64,000 nucleotides of DNA, taken from positions 310,001 to 374,000 of the forward strand of contig NC_017025.1 in NCBI RefSeq assembly GCF_000455605.1, read 5' to 3'. Below the pieces are notes generated by a model. That model had not been told where the DNA came from. It did not search any database and saw only the letters and a program-made list of their open reading frames with translations. Position 1 is the stretch's first letter. Every line of letters begins with the position of its first letter. The translations under genes and the position numbers were made by a program. The DNA is from Flavobacterium indicum GPTSA100-9 = DSM 17447. Its GTDB lineage: Bacteria > Bacteroidota > Bacteroidia > Flavobacteriales > Flavobacteriaceae. Below are positions 16,641-23,262 of this stretch, piece by piece.

Positions 16641-16764
16641 AACGTTTTGGCGCTTGGCGCAGTGGCGGATTTCGGAGCACAAAACTGTCAATACACCACA
16701 AAAGTTGATGCGAGGTAGAATGTTCAATTAACCACGTCACCCGCCATTGAGCCAAACGCCTGTT
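16641..16764 (-). repeat. attC-like site 13 (type B), attC of cassette 1
   Basis: AACGTTTT plus GGCGCTTGGCGCAGTGGCGG pairs with CCGCCATTGAGCCAAACGCC, then TGTT. Stem intermediate between types A and B; loop related to sites 4 and 6. The flank GTTACCTGC (16762-16770) is complementary to GCAGGTAAC (19841-19849), beside the recombinase. Confidence 0.86.
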
Positions 16765-16776
16765 ACCTGCTGGGCT

Positions 16777-17256
16777 TTATTTTGTTTTCATTTTTCCTAT
16801 CAGTCTTTGTTTGTTAAACCCTGCTATTTGAATAATTCTGTCTCGCTTGTTTCTTTCAACAAAGTTTGTGTACAAGTACCTCTTAATGTATTCTCTTAAA
16901 ATGCACTGAGCCAAATAATTGTCCTTAACATCTTCAAACAATTTTTCTAATTCTTTTGTGTCAATTTTATCATAAAACGTTTTAATAGCAAATGTTACTA
17001 TTTTGGATGCTGTTGTGTCTATGTTTACATTAACTCTGTCAAATAATTCATTTTGTCCTTTTGTTCCAACTGCAAACATTAGATTAGTCATACTGTCTAC
17101 ACAAATACGCCACGAAATAAATTGAAGTATATTTCTTACTGTCTTTTCTATTAGCTTAACATCTATATCGCCACGTTTACTTTTCTTTTCTTCTTCCTTT
17201 TTCTTTATATCCTCAACTATTGCTTCAATAAGTAATTCTTTGTCTTTTTCTAGCAT
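16777..17256 (-). CDS. Small helical partner of the metallophosphoesterase-STAND protein
   Basis: 159 aa, no signal peptide. The highly charged helical N-terminus (IEAIVEDIKKKEEEKKSKRGD, likely coiled coil) is followed by a helical domain (LQFISWRICVDSMTNLMFAVG, IVTFAIKTFYDKI, QCILREYIKRYLYTNFVERNKRDR). I do not recognise the family. It lies 36 bp downstream of the STAND gene in the same two-gene cassette, so it is probably cotranscribed and functionally linked, for instance as an effector, adaptor or regulator. That link is inferred from context only. Confidence 0.72.
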   Translation of the reverse strand: MLEKDKELLIEAIVEDIKKKEEEKKSKRGDIDVKLIEKTVRNILQFISWRICVDSMTNLMFAVGTKGQNELFDRVNVNIDTTASKIVTFAIKTFYDKIDTKELEKLFEDVKDNYLAQCILREYIKRYLYTNFVERNKRDRIIQIAGFNKQRLIGKMKTK

Positions 17257-17292
17257 ACCTGAATAGAAGCCAAGAAATCTAAAAATGGTGTT

Positions 17293-19809
17293 CTAGGCTG
17301 CTTCAACAAGCTTGATAAGTTTTTCCTTTTCAAAGTCACCACTTTGATTCTTTACAATCTGACCGATGATTTTAACTGTTCTAAAGGCTTGATTCATTTC
17401 GATTGCCTCAGAAGGTAATATACCGTCTTCATTATCGTTATCTGTATCAACTCTATTCCTTCTCTCAATGGCATCTTTTTTCTTGAGTTCCTTTTTTACT
17501 TCTTCTTTTGGGTTTCTATCTTCAATTATTTCATCTTTGATTTCATTGGTGAACTCAGTGATAAATTGCACAAACGTGTCATCCTTACTTAATGTTAGTG
17601 GATTAGCTTTCTCAAAAGGAATTTCACTAGTGAAAACGATACTATCTATAAGAATTTGTGCCTTTGAATGGTGAGAAAGAAAAATCAAAATATTGGCATT
17701 TATCTCTAAATGAATATTGTTACATAAGTTATATATAAGATCTTGATAGCTTTCTATGTCTGTTGAAATTTTTTGGGCTATTAGGAAGTAGTATATGTAT
17801 TTGTAAGAAAAAGTGTAGTATTCATCATCATATTTCAAAATATTAGAGTTGCAAAGTACACTAAGAATTTTATCACTTGTTAATGATTTGTGACGAAAAT
17901 ATTTAGCTGAATATTCTAAAATAAAACTGTCAAAATCTTCTCTATTAAAAGGGCTTTTCTTCTTGCCGTACATATAAAAAGCAAGTTCTTTGAGAATATT
18001 CAATAAACTCGTCAAAACTGAATCTTTGATTCCTTCTTTAATGAGACCTGCTTTAATTAAAACTAGGTAGATATTAGCATATGATGTTTGCGAAAAATTT
18101 TGAAGATTTTCATCAAGACTTTGTAAAAGAGTCAATATAAAAATTGGGTATGAAGGCATCAACCTATTGCCAATTAATGAATTGATTTCATTAAATCTTG
18201 ATTTTACAGTATTTAATATTACTTCTTCTTGAATCGTCAACTTATTTTCGCCAATCAAGAGCCATTGTTCAATTAATTCACTTCTCTTTTCGTGACCAAG
18301 CGGTAAAAGCTTATATTTAAAATAGTCCTTAAAGCTCGTAGCTTCCTCAGTTACATTTTTTGAACTGTAGGTGTTGTCAGATGTAACAATTATTACTTCA
18401 AAATTATTGTTGAATGATTCAACTAATCGTTTTTTATATTTTGAATTAAGACTTGATTTATGGAAGTTGTCAAGTAAAAGTACTTTCTTGTCAAGTTGGA
18501 AAAATAAATCTACATTTTCACTATCGTATTGCTCCTTTAAAACCTTTTTTACTAATTTCTTGACATCTGTTTCATTACAATATTTACCTCTCAAATAAAT
18601 TGGAGTAAGCCCCATTTCATAATACCTTTTGTAAAGAACATAGAGCAATGATGTTTTACCTGATTGGTCAGCCCCCTCAATTAATATATTTACATTGTTT
18701 TCATTTTTAACTTGTTTAATTAATTCAGAGGAGTTTGGATATTGAGCTACGTAATTTTCTTCTTCAAGCAATGGCTCTAGGTCTGGATATACGAATATAT
18801 CGGATAAAATTAATTTTGGTTTTTTTGAGTGTTTTAATGGGATGCTTAATTCTGTGATTTTTGTTTCAAATTCTTTATTTAAAATAAATTCTCGTTTAAC
18901 TTTTTCAATTATCCGATGTTTGTCCTCTGTCTCAACTAAATACGTTTCACCATCAAAATTGAAAGTTTTAATATTTATTGACTTGTCAGTTAGGTCTATT
19001 TCATAAAGACAAAACCCTGTTTCAGTAATAATATTTTTATCGAAAGCTTTGCCACCGCAAAAAACTACATTATTGTTTTTTTGAAGTACAGCCTTAGGAT
19101 TTCCTTTGTCGTGTTCGTGGCCATAAATTACAAGATTTGAGCTATTTATTAAATGCTCTTCAAATCGTTGTTTATTATTTCTTTTTGTATTTGCAGAAAG
19201 CCATTCTACAGGATGATGAAAAACAGAGATTACATATTCGCCATTTTCATTTTCAATAAATTTATTTTCTGGAATTATAAGTGACCCTTGTTTTTCGTTT
19301 ATTTCAGTAAGCCAACTTGTATTGTAACAGTGAAAAGTCACCTTAAAATCTAAATGCGGTCTGAATTCATATTTGTAAGATACTAAATTTCTATCCGATA
19401 ATTCTGTTACCTCATTTGTAAAATCCCAAAAATCAGATTGAACAGCCATAGCGTCTATGAAATAATCTTCTTCATCAATTATATCTGTTTTACAATCATT
19501 TAAAATTGATTTTCGAGTTTTCTTTTCATTGTCAAAACAACAATCGTGATTTCCCGGAACTGCAACGATTTTAATATTCAACAACTTCCATTTTTCTTTT
19601 AATCTATCTGTTAGTCCTACAACAAAGATTTTAGCTTTTTCAAATTCAGATTTCCTACCAAAATTTACTATGTCACCTGAGAAAACTAAATATAGGTGTG
19701 AAATTTGTTTAATGTCATATTCTACAGATTTAACAAGGTTTTCAATTCTATTTGTTAAGTCGTCTTCTTGAATATGTAAGTCGCTTAAATGTAATATTCC
19801 AATTTTCAT
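17293..19809 (-). CDS. Calcineurin-like metallophosphoesterase fused to a STAND/AAA-type ATPase, candidate defence protein
   Basis: 838 aa. Residues 1-235 are a metallophosphoesterase: LSDLH (8-12), SGDIVNFG (44-51), PGNHD (85-89), FHHP (197-200) and GHEHD (230-234), the full metal-ligand set. After a linker comes a P-loop ATPase: Walker A GADQSGKTS (379-387), Walker B KVLLLDNFH (442-450), then a helical region to the end with an acidic stretch (DTDNDNEDG). The order enzyme-ATPase-helical sensor is the STAND layout used by several phage-sensing systems. Substrate and trigger unknown. It is the cassette next to the recombinase, which in integrons is the newest position, and has a 39-nt leader. 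Confidence 0.8.
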   Translation of the reverse strand: MKIGILHLSDLHIQEDDLTNRIENLVKSVEYDIKQISHLYLVFSGDIVNFGRKSEFEKAKIFVVGLTDRLKEKWKLLNIKIVAVPGNHDCCFDNEKKTRKSILNDCKTDIIDEEDYFIDAMAVQSDFWDFTNEVTELSDRNLVSYKYEFRPHLDFKVTFHCYNTSWLTEINEKQGSLIIPENKFIENENGEYVISVFHHPVEWLSANTKRNNKQRFEEHLINSSNLVIYGHEHDKGNPKAVLQKNNNVVFCGGKAFDKNIITETGFCLYEIDLTDKSINIKTFNFDGETYLVETEDKHRIIEKVKREFILNKEFETKITELSIPLKHSKKPKLILSDIFVYPDLEPLLEEENYVAQYPNSSELIKQVKNENNVNILIEGADQSGKTSLLYVLYKRYYEMGLTPIYLRGKYCNETDVKKLVKKVLKEQYDSENVDLFFQLDKKVLLLDNFHKSSLNSKYKKRLVESFNNNFEVIIVTSDNTYSSKNVTEEATSFKDYFKYKLLPLGHEKRSELIEQWLLIGENKLTIQEEVILNTVKSRFNEINSLIGNRLMPSYPIFILTLLQSLDENLQNFSQTSYANIYLVLIKAGLIKEGIKDSVLTSLLNILKELAFYMYGKKKSPFNREDFDSFILEYSAKYFRHKSLTSDKILSVLCNSNILKYDDEYYTFSYKYIYYFLIAQKISTDIESYQDLIYNLCNNIHLEINANILIFLSHHSKAQILIDSIVFTSEIPFEKANPLTLSKDDTFVQFITEFTNEIKDEIIEDRNPKEEVKKELKKKDAIERRNRVDTDNDNEDGILPSEAIEMNQAFRTVKIIGQIVKNQSGDFEKEKLIKLVEAA

Positions 19810-19846
19810 ATTTTATTGTTTCTGTCGGTTTTTTAGCCTTGCAGGT

Positions 19847-19941
19847 AACTAGTTTATATGCGAAATAAATCTACACCTTTTATTCCATTTTGGCAAGATA
19901 GGCGAAGTTTTTTATGGTTTTTATTGCGCATAGTTTTAGTT
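19847..19941 (-). other. attI-like terminal site between the array and the recombinase gene
   Basis: AACTAGTTTATATGCG (19847-19862) and CGCATAGTTTTAGTT (19927-19941) form an imperfect inverted repeat about 95 bp long, unlike any attC in sequence. The last cassette end (GCAGGTAAC) joins exactly at its AAC, so the exchange point G|TT is shared. Inside, TTTTGGCAAGATAGGCGAAG (19888-19907) resembles a type A attC left arm. It lies 27 bp from the recombinase stop codon. Position and structure suggest a primary insertion site; function not shown. Confidence 0.6.
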
Positions 19942-19968
19942 GTTCTTTTTCAAAAATACAATAAAATC

Positions 19969-21006
19969 TTATATATCAAACGGATTGGTGATTTTTTTTA
20001 AACTGTCGTTACTAACATGGGTGTAAATCATAGTAGTCTTTGGGCTACTATGACCTAATAAGTCCTGAATGTAACGTAAATCGGTGCCGTTTTCTAATAA
20101 ATGGGTAGCAAAACTGTGTCGTAAGGTGTGTAAAGTAATGTCTTTTTGAATACCTGCTTTTTTGGCTGCATTTTTTAAAACGAGTTGGGCACTTCTGCTT
20201 GCATACATGGATCTAAAATGCCCGTAAAATAAATAATCTGTTGGTTTGTAAACCAAATAATATTCACGCAATAAAACCAATACTTTGTCTGATAATAAAG
20301 TGTAACGGTCTTTTTTGCCCTTGGCATTTTTTACATGAATTAACATACGTTCACTGTCAATATCGGTTAATTTCATGTTTAAGGCTTCACTTATTCGCAA
20401 TCCTGCCGAATAGATTAAGGCCAATAAGGTTTTGTGTTTTAAATTTTCGGTAGCATCTATAATTTTAAACACTTCTTCTTTACTCAATACTTTTGGTAAT
20501 TTTTTTTCGCGCTTAGGACGATGTATTCGGTCTATTTGTATGCTTTTTTCTTGTACAATCTTAAAAAATAATTTTATGGCATTCACAACCTGATTTTGAT
20601 ACGATGACGAATACTTGTTTTTTAAAATGTGTTCGTTGTTAAAGGTTATAACATCCTCATTAGTAATGTCTTTAATTGATTTTGTGTTGAAAAAAGTTAA
20701 AAAAGCGCGTAAGGCATCGGTATAGGTTTCTATTGTATTTTGACTGTATCTTTTGGAAAATAAATAGCGTTTAAAAGTTGCAATACCATCCATCCCTTCT
20801 TTATTGGGAAGTAGGGTATGGGCTAATGGAAGTTTAAATTTGATTCGGTTTTCATTGGTGTCCGCAACATGCCAACATGTTTTTGTTACACTCCAGCGGG
20901 CGCTTGGGAATTTTTTAATTCGAGCAATTAAATCGGGATTTTTCTCAAAATAAATAGCAATTCGTGCTTCCCCTTTGTGGGATATTAATTGGGCTTTCCA
21001 TTTCAT
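19969..21006 (-). CDS. Tyrosine recombinase (XerC/D-like) next to the cassette array, candidate cassette integrase
   Basis: 345 aa. An N-terminal domain of about 70 residues (MKWKAQLISHKGEARIAIYF...SARWSVTKTCWHV), common in Bacteroidota integrases, precedes the SAM-like core-binding domain (72-160) and the catalytic domain (172-345). Catalytic residues: R204 (AGLRISEA), a Lys in the KGKKDR hairpin (229-232), H293 and R296 (HTLRHSFATH), H319 (LLGHSS) and Y328 (MIYTH). The C-terminus KKITNPFDI recalls the SPLD tail of IntI enzymes, but only about 60 residues lie between the KGKKDR loop and HxxR, so the extra IntI-specific segment is missing. Coded on the same strand as the cassettes, with the array directly at its 3' end, as in the Treponema denticola integron arrangement. 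Its role in cassette exchange is inferred. Confidence 0.85.
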   Translation of the reverse strand: MKWKAQLISHKGEARIAIYFEKNPDLIARIKKFPSARWSVTKTCWHVADTNENRIKFKLPLAHTLLPNKEGMDGIATFKRYLFSKRYSQNTIETYTDALRAFLTFFNTKSIKDITNEDVITFNNEHILKNKYSSSYQNQVVNAIKLFFKIVQEKSIQIDRIHRPKREKKLPKVLSKEEVFKIIDATENLKHKTLLALIYSAGLRISEALNMKLTDIDSERMLIHVKNAKGKKDRYTLLSDKVLVLLREYYLVYKPTDYLFYGHFRSMYASRSAQLVLKNAAKKAGIQKDITLHTLRHSFATHLLENGTDLRYIQDLLGHSSPKTTMIYTHVSNDSLKKITNPFDI

Positions 21007-21067
21007 TTTTAAGGCGTATAAAAAAGTAAATGTATTAATTTTCTTTTAAAAACGCAAATAGGAAGTT

Positions 21068-21097
21068 TAGCCCCGGGTGAAGTGGCATCCTTTTTTT
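21068..21097 (-). repeat. Truncated copy of a Flavobacterium-type interspersed repeat
   Basis: TAGCCCCGG...GTGGCATCC plus a T run. Its first 29 bases match, inverted and with one mismatch, the end of the full element at 22457-22485. The pair brackets queD and the dioxygenase gene. Confidence 0.75.
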
Positions 21098-21224
21098 GTT
21101 GAAAAAATTAGTTACTATTTCTATTCTGGTTTGTAAAGAATTGATGTGTTCTCTAAGTCTTAAAACAAAAAAAGATACAACGTAACACGGGAAGTGGGTT
21201 GTTTAAAAACGGGAATAGGTGCTC

Positions 21225-21674
21225 CTAATTATCACTCGCATACCATTCGGCAAACGAAGTCTCAGTTTCTTGTAGTTTCAAGGAATGCAATTGAATGCTG
21301 TGTGGTAATCGGGCCGAAATTTTGGCTGCAAAATCAATTACCATATTTTCACTCGTGGGTTGGTAGTCTACTAAAATAACATGGTGGCCACGATCTTGTA
21401 ATTCTTTAGCCAATTCTATGTGCGGTGTATTTTTATTAAAAACGGTGGCATGGTCAAAAATATCAACCACTTCTTCTTTTACAATTTTTTTTAAATCGCC
21501 AAAGTCAATTACCATTCCAAATTTTACATTTTCAGTGTTGGTAATAGGTTCACCAATGACTGTCACAGATAATTTATAGCTGTGTCCGTGTACGTTTTTA
21601 CATTTACCATCATAACCATACAAGGCGTGTCCGGTTTCAAAGTTGAACTGTTTGGTGATTCTAATCTTACTCAT
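21225..21674 (-). CDS. queD: 6-carboxy-tetrahydropterin synthase QueD
   Basis: 149 aa, the usual size for the 6-pyruvoyl-tetrahydropterin synthase/QueD family. It converts dihydroneopterin triphosphate to 6-carboxy-tetrahydropterin in queuosine/7-deazaguanine synthesis. Zinc ligands are His16 (ETGHAL) and the HGH pair at 29 and 31 (KNVHGHSY), with the catalytic Cys25 (GKCKNVHGH) in the QueD-type CxxxHGH motif. Later landmarks are the DFGDLK segment (58-63), DHATVFN (75-81) and a C-terminal ETETSFAEW with the substrate-binding Glu. Convergent with the recombinase side, divergent from the dioxygenase gene. No other queuosine genes lie nearby. Cytosolic. Confidence 0.9.
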   Translation of the reverse strand: MSKIRITKQFNFETGHALYGYDGKCKNVHGHSYKLSVTVIGEPITNTENVKFGMVIDFGDLKKIVKEEVVDIFDHATVFNKNTPHIELAKELQDRGHHVILVDYQPTSENMVIDFAAKISARLPHSIQLHSLKLQETETSFAEWYASDN

Positions 21675-21727
21675 TTTAATTGGAATTGAAATGCAAAAAT
21701 AGGAAATAATTTAGCTCAAAATTCATT

Positions 21728-21735
21728 TATCTTTG
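21728..21735 (+). promoter_or_regulatory. -7 promoter box (TATCTTTG) of the dioxygenase gene
   Basis: TATCTTTG, an exact TAnnTTTG match, 18 bp before the start codon at 21754. A short leader is typical of flavobacterial promoters. The -33 element is unclear. Confidence 0.55.
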
Positions 21736-21753
21736 CATTAAAATTGGAAAGGC

Positions 21754-22356
21754 ATGGAACGTAACGAAACGTTTGAATTAATTATTGACGATGTGGTTAA
21801 TCAGCAATACGCTGTTATGGATAATTTTTTTACTACAGCAGAAGTAGATGTGCTAAAAAAAGGATTGCTTGATGCGTTTGAAACCAATCAATTTAAAAAA
21901 TCGGCTATTGGAAATCGTGCCGATGAAAAGGTAATGGATGCCATCCGGGGCGATTATATTTTTTGGTTAGACGAGCAAGATACATCTGCTGCAGCCCAAT
22001 TGTTTTTTGCCAAAATCAATGAATTTATTACCTATATCAATGCTACGTGTTATTTAGGTATTAATGAAAAAGAGTTTCATTATGCGGTGTATCCCGAAGG
22101 GACGTTTTACAAACGCCATTTAGATGTTTTTCAGAACGATAAGCGCCGTCGATTGTCGTTAGTCTGTTATTTAAACGATGAAAATTGGTTGCCGGAATAT
22201 GGGGGCGAATTGGTCATCTACAAAGATTCAGGCGATGTAGTAGTCTATCCAGAAAAAGGCAGAGTAGTGATTTTTGATAGCCAAACCTTGGAGCACGAAG
22301 TCAAACCGGTGCAGCAAAAAAGATACAGTATTACTGGTTGGTTAAAAACCAGATAG
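21754..22356 (+). CDS. 2-oxoglutarate/Fe(II)-dependent oxygenase (prolyl 4-hydroxylase-like)
   Basis: 200 aa, about the size of SM-20/prolyl-hydroxylase-like bacterial proteins. It carries the iron-binding triad HxD...H: FYKRHLDVF (His and Asp near 126-128) and LEHEVKPV (His near 179), plus RYSITGW with the Arg that holds 2-oxoglutarate (near 191). RRLSLVCYLN and GGELVIY are the standard jelly-roll strands. The substrate is unknown; a cytosolic protein or amino acid would fit the family. Transcribed divergently from queD with its own promoter. Confidence 0.88.
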   Translation: MERNETFELIIDDVVNQQYAVMDNFFTTAEVDVLKKGLLDAFETNQFKKSAIGNRADEKVMDAIRGDYIFWLDEQDTSAAAQLFFAKINEFITYINATCYLGINEKEFHYAVYPEGTFYKRHLDVFQNDKRRRLSLVCYLNDENWLPEYGGELVIYKDSGDVVVYPEKGRVVIFDSQTLEHEVKPVQQKRYSITGWLKTR

Positions 22357-22375
22357 GAGCAGGCGCTTAGTTTTT

Positions 22376-22486
22376 CAGGTGCTAACCGGTCCCGTTTTCC
22401 GTTCTATCTTTTTTGGTGGCTCGTATTTTTTAAGATTGACGTTTCGTTTTGCCACCAAAAAAGGATGCCACTTCAACCGGGGCTAT
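22376..22486 (-). repeat. Interspersed palindromic repeat (Flavobacterium type)
   Basis: An element with a perfect 12-bp stem TTTTTTGGTGGC (22409-22420) / GCCACCAAAAAA (22451-22462) around a 30-nt loop, flanked by CCCGTTTTCCGTTCTATC on one side and GGATGCCACTTCAACCGGGG on the other. From memory, elements of this pattern (TAGCCCCG...GGCATCC, hairpin, GATA...CGGGA) are scattered through Flavobacterium intergenic regions. It lies between two convergent genes and could also act as a bidirectional terminator. Confidence 0.7.
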
Positions 22487-22514
22487 AAGTGGCATTTTGT
22501 ATTTTTAAAGTCGT

Positions 22515-23261
22515 TTATTTTTTAAACTTGGCTAAGGCGTTTTTGGTAAAATCAGACAACACCAAAGTACCCGATATTTCTGCTCGTTCATACAATAAAG
22601 TACTCCAGTTATCGGTGTTTTGCCACAACACTTTTTTCATTTGTGCTAAGGCTTCTGGGTTGTAACTGGCTAATTGGGTAGCAAAAGTTTCTGTAGTTTC
22701 ATTTAAAGCTTCTAATGGAACTAATTGGGCATACAAGCCTTTTTCAAATGCCCATTGTGCCGATTTCCAATTACTGGCATCTAAGGTTAATTCGGCCATT
22801 GCGGTAGCGCCAATTTTTCTGCTTACTGCAGGTTCAATTACAAAGGGTCCAATACCTATGGTTAATTCTGATAATTTAATGTCGGCTTTTTCGGTTCCTA
22901 TCGCATAATCCGCCGCCGAAATAATACCAACACCACCACCCACAGCTTTACCTTGAACTTTAGCTATAATCAATTTTGAGCATTTTCGCATAGCGTTGAT
23001 GACATTCGCAAAACCAGAAAAAAATTGTTTGCCGTCTACTAAATTATCAATAGCAACTAATTCATCAAAAGAAGCACCTGCACAAAAAGAATTGCCTTCA
23101 CTTTGTAATACAATCACGCTAACCGCGCTGTTTTGGTCTAATTCGTTTAGGGTGTCTACTAATTTTTGTAATTGCACACCCGGAAATGAATTTCCGGCTG
23201 GGTGAAAAAAGGTGATTATTCCTAGGTTGTCTTTTACTTCTGAGGTTACAAAAGCTTCCAT
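22515..23261 (-). CDS. Enoyl-CoA hydratase/isomerase family protein
   Basis: 248 aa crotonase-fold enzyme. The two oxyanion-hole segments are visible: NSFCAGASFDEL (56-67) and KAVGGGVGIISAADYAIGTEKADIKLSE (about 104-131). The segment SELTIGIGPFVIEPAVSRKIG carries the position of the usual catalytic Glu (about 131). Likely hydrates or isomerises an enoyl-CoA in fatty-acid or branched-chain amino-acid breakdown; exact substrate cannot be read from sequence. Its ATG is separated by 1 bp from the stop of the upstream T9SS type B gene, probably a chance operon. Cytosolic. Confidence 0.87.
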   Translation of the reverse strand: MEAFVTSEVKDNLGIITFFHPAGNSFPGVQLQKLVDTLNELDQNSAVSVIVLQSEGNSFCAGASFDELVAIDNLVDGKQFFSGFANVINAMRKCSKLIIAKVQGKAVGGGVGIISAADYAIGTEKADIKLSELTIGIGPFVIEPAVSRKIGATAMAELTLDASNWKSAQWAFEKGLYAQLVPLEALNETTETFATQLASYNPEALAQMKKVLWQNTDNWSTLLYERAEISGTLVLSDFTKNALAKFKK

Positions 23262-23262
23262 A

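Larger units (their letters stand above)
1..19942 (-). mobile_element. Integron-like gene-cassette array (14 cassettes, leftmost incomplete)
   Basis: Thirteen attC-like elements alternate with short gene units, and the unit ends are complementary in a cassette-specific way. Taking the exchange point as G|TT on the minus strand, the cassettes counted from the recombinase side are: 1 = 16643-19848, 2 = 13808-16642, 3 = 13232-13807, 4 = 12559-13231, 5 = 11565-12558, 6 = 11050-11564, 7 = 9904-11049, 8 = 9045-9903, 9 = 8163-9044, 10 = 7602-8162, 11 = 2971-7601, 12 = 2459-2970, 13 = 1692-2458, 14 = window edge to 1691. Each cassette on the minus strand is leader, ORF, then its own attC. This layout and the end pairing are known for integron cassettes. 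That this array is mobilised by the neighbouring recombinase is inference. Confidence 0.88.

Noticed and set aside
16608..16731. N-terminal 40-residue extension of the nuclease-STAND protein, and the plus ORF over it
   Set aside because: The extension reads through the cassette boundary and attC arm; the start at 16607 gives a normal protein and a 35-nt leader.
1690..16764. CRISPR array
   Set aside because: The repeats are 124 bp, spaced 0.4-4.5 kb apart, and the spaces contain genes. No short regular spacers and no cas genes.
1690..16764. Insertion sequences or MITEs explaining the repeats
   Set aside because: No transposase is present and no target-site duplications are seen. The flanks pair across the gene units rather than duplicating at each repeat.
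19969..21006. Calling the recombinase IntI
   Set aside because: Despite the setting and the SPLD-like tail, the IntI-specific internal segment is missing, so it is described as Xer-like.
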